Source of the DNA: Luzula sylvatica
Lineage: Eukaryota > Streptophyta > Magnoliopsida > Poales > Juncaceae
NCBI GenBank assembly: GCA_946800325.1
Contig: OX326959.1
Location: forward strand, 5,104,501 to 5,168,500
DNA length: 64,000 nucleotides
Reading direction: 5' to 3'
The position numbers were made by a program, and so were the translations under genes. Below the pieces are notes generated by a model, which was given only the letters and a program-made list of their open reading frames with translations, was not told where the DNA came from and ran no database searches. Within the stretch, counting starts at the first letter, position 1. Each line of letters starts with the position of its first letter. This document shows, one piece after another, positions 59,581-64,000 of this stretch.

Positions 59581-59652
<72 letters not shown>

Positions 59653-62149
59653 GTGTACAGTGAGTAACTTTTATTTGCATAATTATATTAGGTTATGGAT
59701 GTGTGCGTGTCGTTCCAAGGAGGTCAATGTATGAACGACGACGAACTAAGGCACTACCTGCTACAGGCACGCTTCTAGAATCTTCTATTTATTCTATACA
59801 AAATACAATATTCAATTTAGTTCTCAAATTTATAAAATTATAAATATATTTATAACAGGCATGGGCAAGGATATATAAGTGTTTGGGGCAAGATTTTCTC
59901 CCCTACATAGATATCGTGATTCCTGCGCTACTCAAAACAGTTCAACCGAAAGATAGAGACTTCATTACATCAGCAGACTCTGACGATGACTATATCGAGA
60001 CAATGACATTTGTAGACGAGCGGATAGGGATCAGAACCAGCGTAATAAAGAAGACAGCCACTGCTTGTAACGTTCTTTGTTGTTACGCGGACGAACATCC
60101 AGAGCGTTTTTTCCCTTGGATTTATCCGGTTTGAATCCGAACCCTTCATTTCGATCAACTCTCTTGTATCTTTTTTTATTTTTGTTTTCTTGCTTTTCAG
60201 GTTGCTCATAGACTGGTACCTCTCTTGACGTTCTATTATCACGAGGAAGTGAAAAGGGCTGCGGTAGCAGGTATAATATATAAATATTTTTGTCGTAAAT
60301 CATAGATGAAATACAATTTTTTATTTTTTTGTGTAGCTATGCCTAAATTACTCAGTTCAGCAAAAAAGGTTGTCGTAAACAAACAAGCACAAGACTGTCC
60401 TAAAGATTATCTCAACCAACTCTCTGATTATATTATCCCAGCCTTAGTCGAGGCTCTTCACGAGGTTTCTTTAAAAAGCAACATTAATTAATTAATTAAC
60501 TGTGGAATTAATTATGATATTAACTTGTATGATTTTTGTTTGGTGTAGGAGCGCGAACTCGCAATCGTTGCTGCGATGCTCGAATCATTGAACGAATGCA
60601 TGCAGGTTTGTTATCTTTGCGCAACATTTATATTCTCTAAAGATTATCGAGAAATTAATTTTATTATTTTTTGTAGTTATCTGGAGAGACAATAGGAGAA
60701 AACCAAGTGAGGTCCATTGTAGACGAGATCAAGAATGTGAATGATGCGAGTGCAATGAGGAGAACGGAGCGATTGGACACGGCCAAAGACGAGGAAGCAA
60801 TCTTCCATCAGGTTAGATATTTTCATTAATGTTGTTCTCGTATTTATTTTAAATAATTTATATTGAAAAATTATAATTGGGTGTTTGATGTTTGATTAGG
60901 TTGGAAAATGTTTGGGCACGCTAATTAAGATTTTCAAGAATAGTTTCCTTCCTTTCTTCGACGAGCTGTCTGTTTACATTACTCCTATGCTGGTGAGTTT
61001 TTTAAAGGGTTATGATGTAATTTTTAAAAATTTAAGTGTCTGAATGAGAAATGTTTATGTTCAGGGAAAAGATAAGACTCGGGAGGAGAGGAGGATAGCC
61101 ATTTGCATTTACAATGATGTGGCGGAACGATGCCACGAAACAGCTCACAAGTACTTATTATCTTTAGAATAATACTATTTTGCTTAATTAATTTTCCTAA
61201 TTATATATTGTTATTTATTTGTATTAAATTAAAACAGATATTACGAAACATTTCTTCCGTTTCTGTTGGAAGCGTCTAATGATGAGGATGCCAATGTTCG
61301 ACAGGCTGCTGTATATGGAATTGGTGTCTGTGCGGAATACGGCGGAGCTGTGTTTCGGCCCCTTGTAGGAGGTATTATTAATTATTAATTAACCATATTT
61401 TATAAATATTAATAATTGATGTTTATTTATTAATACTTAATAATAAAATGCAGAGGCATTGTCGAAGCTGAATAACGTGATAAGACATGCAGACGCGTTG
61501 AATTCAGAGAATTTAATGGCGTACGACAACTCCGTCTCTGCTCTCGGCAAGATTTGTCAGTACCACAGAGAAAGCATCGATGCTGCTCAGGTCTTTTTTC
61601 TCATTTCCAACTTATCCAACATAAATTATTTATTTATTAATTATTGGCGCAAATATGGATCGTCGTAACAGGTGTTTCCAGCTTGGTTGAAATGTTTGCC
61701 GTTAAAAGGCGATTTAATCGAAGCCAAAGTCGCCCATGATCGACTTTGCTCTGTGGTTGAAAGGTAAATAAAATATTTCAAATCTAATAATTTCTTCTTG
61801 TTGTTGTTATTAACTTATTATTAATATTTTATTTATTAATGTTTGCAGGTATGATCTCGAGTTATTAGGACCGGACAATCAATACCTCCCAAAAATCGTC
61901 TCCGTTTTTGCCGAGGTATATTCTATTTTTTTCTTTATTTTTGTAATTAGACATTAAAATGATTTTGAAATTTGGAATTGAATTGTGAAGGTATTGTGTG
62001 GGAAGGATTTGGCGAGTGAGCAAACATTAAGTAGAATAATATGCCTATCGAGAAGGATGCGAGAGAAGCTGCCGCCTGCAGTGCTGGCGATGTTGTGGAA
62101 CTCGCTGTCGAAGCAGCAGCGAGCTCTTCTCCAGTTCTTACTCTGTTGA
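59121..62149 (+). CDS. Importin-5/IMB3-like shortened karyopherin, copy D (15 exons, intact)
   Basis: Exons: 59121-59333, 59407-59571, 59692-59766, 59859-60128, 60201-60270, 60337-60464, 60549-60605, 60677-60811, 60900-60992, 61065-61150, 61238-61371, 61454-61590, 61672-61763, 61849-61915, 61991-62149. All splice sites and phases fit, giving 626 codons without interruption. The protein starts MAAVRGRNPAQYDA, an IMB3-like N-terminus, then joins directly to TDSILNFSKNCPPEMVTRYL, the middle HEAT region. From there to the end it follows importin-5 (EALSKLNNVIRHADALNSEN, GDLIEAKVAHDRLCSVVER, AVLAMLWNSLSKQQRALLQF). Family members have ~1100 residues; the N-terminal Ran-binding HEAT repeats are missing. 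Such a protein might still bind cargo or nucleoporins (inference). Exon 3 ends at a GC donor. Confidence 0.87.
59584..59650. repeat. (CT)n microsatellite in intron 2 of importin copy D
   Basis: About 33 CT units, the longest of the four homologous runs. Confidence 0.95.
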
Positions 62150-63267
62150 TCTGTCCATTTCGAATTATACATAAAACATTATTTGTTAAAACTCATGATC
62201 TTCATGAAAATGAACTTCGGTTTTCAGTTCGGTGGAAAGAAAGCCACGACTAGGGCAGCCACTCTTTGAAAAGAAAGCTGAAACGCAACGAAATTTTCTC
62301 GAGGATTTCTATTTGATTACTTGCAATGAGAAGTGATTTTTATAATCTGGTTCTATAATTTTTTGAACATTTATTCTGATTTGTGTCTCGAGGATTTCTT
62401 CGTTTTTCTGCTCTGCAAAAGATTGTTTTGAATTATGCTATAAATCATATTCAATGTTCGAAGTGCTATTCTGAATTATATTTGATGTTCGATGTGTTAA
62501 ATTATATTTTCGTGGAGTATACTTTAAATTGCAAGCCTAATGCAGGGAATGAGAACAATTAGGTAGGATGAGTAGGTTAAATTGTTAATTTCTTTTTTTA
62601 CTAAATTATTTGAAGTCATTTCATTTAAAATTTAATTCAGTAACTTATTTCAGTTGTAAAAAAAAAAAAAAAAAAAAAAAACTTAGTTCAATTGTACATA
62701 ATAAACACCTCTTTATTCCTAAAACAATAATACAAGACTTCGATTACAAATATATATTATATGTAAATGATTTTAAACTCAACTAAAATGCACTACGGAT
62801 GTATCCGTTTAGTATCCAACCCGTATTCAGATCCGTATTAAAAATTAAAACTAATATGAATGCGGATCTAATATAACCACTATCCAAACCGTTAACACTT
62901 CTACCTACAAGTCATTGACTGATACAGTGACTCCGCATCATTGGCTCGACAGCATCTTTATAAATTAAATTTATTATACATTACGGGCCCAGAACATACC
63001 AATAAAATTATACAAAAGCTTATCCCCCAACAAATAAAGTGTAGTTTTAACTTTTAATAGAGCCAACATGCCTATATAAATTATGCTATACGTCAAACTT
63101 AAAAATTCTTGTAAAATGAAAATTCCAAAATTAATGCCTAAGCAAAATTGTCTTTGATTAGCATCAAAACGTCGCCCCATAAACAATTCGTAAAATTAAT
63201 ACAACAACAACAACAACAACAAAAACCCACCAAATTAAATTACGCATTTAATTAATTAATTAATTAA
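62150..63267. other. 3' flank of copy D and intergenic DNA
   Basis: 62205-62222 (GATCTTCATGAAAATGAAC) is homologous to the C-terminal extension of copies A and C but lies beyond the D stop codon. A (A)25 run sits at about 62658-62682. 62795-62905 is a decayed piece of the 15035-type hAT element (GATCTAATATAACCACTATC, then CAAACCGTTAACACTTCTA). No gene was recognised. Confidence 0.55.
62795..62905. mobile_element. hAT-like element fragment (TATCCG family)
   Basis: Resembles the right end of the element at 15035-16786 (compare 16735-16786): AATATGAATGCGGATCTAAT, ACCACTATCC, AACCGTTAACAC. The terminal TAGGGGTG is decayed and no target duplication is visible. Confidence 0.6.
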
Positions 63268-64000
63268 TCAAATGCATTCTCTAGTAGGTTTTGCGCAAGT
63301 CCAAGAAGCGGACCTCTTAATCAACGGTTTCATCGCCTTATCTTCCTCCAACGAAATCATTCCTAAATGCGACGGATCTTCGAGCATCATTTTCGCAACT
63401 AAGTACCCCGCAATCGACCACGTCTGGAATTTCCTCGCTTGTTTGCCCACGTACCGCCCAGCGGTACCGTCGTAATATTCCGGCCACCCATCCTTGTACA
63501 ATCGACTCTCCGCCAAATCTATCGCTTTTCTCGCTATTTGCGGCCTCCCCGTTTTTATACACGCCGCCGTTAACAACCACAACAACACTGCAACCAAAAC
63601 AAAAAAACAAATATATAAATTATAAATAAATTAGGGGAATTCCTTAAAAAAACCCCAACTTTTTTGGGATTTCTCAAAAAAACCCTAACTTTTCGATTAC
63701 TTCAAAAACTCCCTAGAATAGTATAATAAATATCATAATATAATATTGTGAAATATTATTTATTTATTAGGTTATAGAATAAATTCAATTATACAATTAA
63801 TTGTGAGGGGTATTTTGGTCCAAAAAAGATAACACTAGTAGGGGTTTTTTGAAAAATTCAACTCAATTTATAGGGGGTTTTTGTGGAGTTTAATTAATTA
63901 AAGTTGGAGAGTAACATACCGGGCCAGGATCCGCCATTGTGATAGCTCCAACGGGTATTTTTGGGGTCGCAACCCGTTACGATGCGCCACTCGTGATTCT
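63268..64000 (-). CDS. Alkaline/neutral invertase (GH100), last two exons, partial
   Basis: Minus strand. The exon 64000-63920 (partial) ends with [20 protein letters not shown] and GSWP. After a 332-bp intron the last exon 63587-63268 continues with [60 protein letters not shown] and [12 protein letters not shown], followed by nine more residues. These are signature segments of plant cytosolic-type neutral invertases, which hydrolyse sucrose to glucose and fructose. The glycosylation-insensitive GH100 fold ends here. The 5' part lies beyond the window. The gene looks intact and is the clearest ordinary host gene at this edge. Confidence 0.95.
63634..63891. mobile_element. MULE-type MITE in the last intron of the invertase gene, 258 bp
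   Basis: Flanked by AATAAATTA (63625-63633) and AATTAATTA (63892-63900), an 8-of-9 target duplication. The ends are imperfect inverted repeats rich in AAAAAAACCCC/GGGGTTTTTT. It makes up most of the 332-bp intron. Confidence 0.75.

Overview
This is A+T-rich nuclear DNA from a flowering plant. The evidence is multi-exon GT-AG genes, Ty1/copia and L1-type retroelements, hAT- and MULE-type MITEs, Helitron termini, and host genes of plant type: an importin-5/IMB3 family, a TRF-like Myb protein and an alkaline/neutral invertase. I cannot name the species. Gene density is low and most of the sequence is repeat-derived.

Layout. 1-6236 is a ~173-bp satellite arranged as a 17-monomer higher-order repeat of exactly 2944 bp; two units differ at about six positions. 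It abuts a broken MULE/plant-mobile-domain (PMD) gene (6237-8386). 8.4-19.5 kb is a transposon graveyard with two hAT-like elements whose 8-bp target duplications are intact, nested MITEs and a large hairpin, a copia remnant and a Helitron end. 21.4-23.7 kb is a 5'-truncated LINE inserted in an (AT)n tract. 24.0-30.4 kb holds importin copy A and a stray exon, invaded by a young copia derivative and a MITE and followed by a copia RT pseudogene. 32.3-33.0 kb is a very GC-rich minisatellite plus a CA-rich tract. 34.7-36.0 kb is a four-exon TRF-like Myb gene. 38.0-42.0 kb is a nearly intact L1 LINE with target duplications; a paralogous empty site lies at 47.0 kb. 43-52.5 kb is further MITEs, SINE-like and Helitron sequence and a tandem duplication. 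52.8-62.2 kb carries importin copies B (+), C (-) and D (+). 63.3-64.0 kb is the 3' end of an invertase gene.

The main biological content is the importin cluster: four partial paralogues and one exon fragment of an IMB3/importin-5-like karyopherin. In B and D a short N-terminal peptide is joined directly to the middle HEAT repeats, so the N-terminal ~40% expected to hold the RanGTP-binding repeats is missing. D keeps an uninterrupted 15-exon reading frame of 626 codons. C is also open through 15 exons, and A is open but has no convincing start. Whether they are expressed cannot be decided from sequence. The LINEs, LTR element and MITEs have moved into and around these copies, and a CT microsatellite has been inherited in the same intron of all of them.
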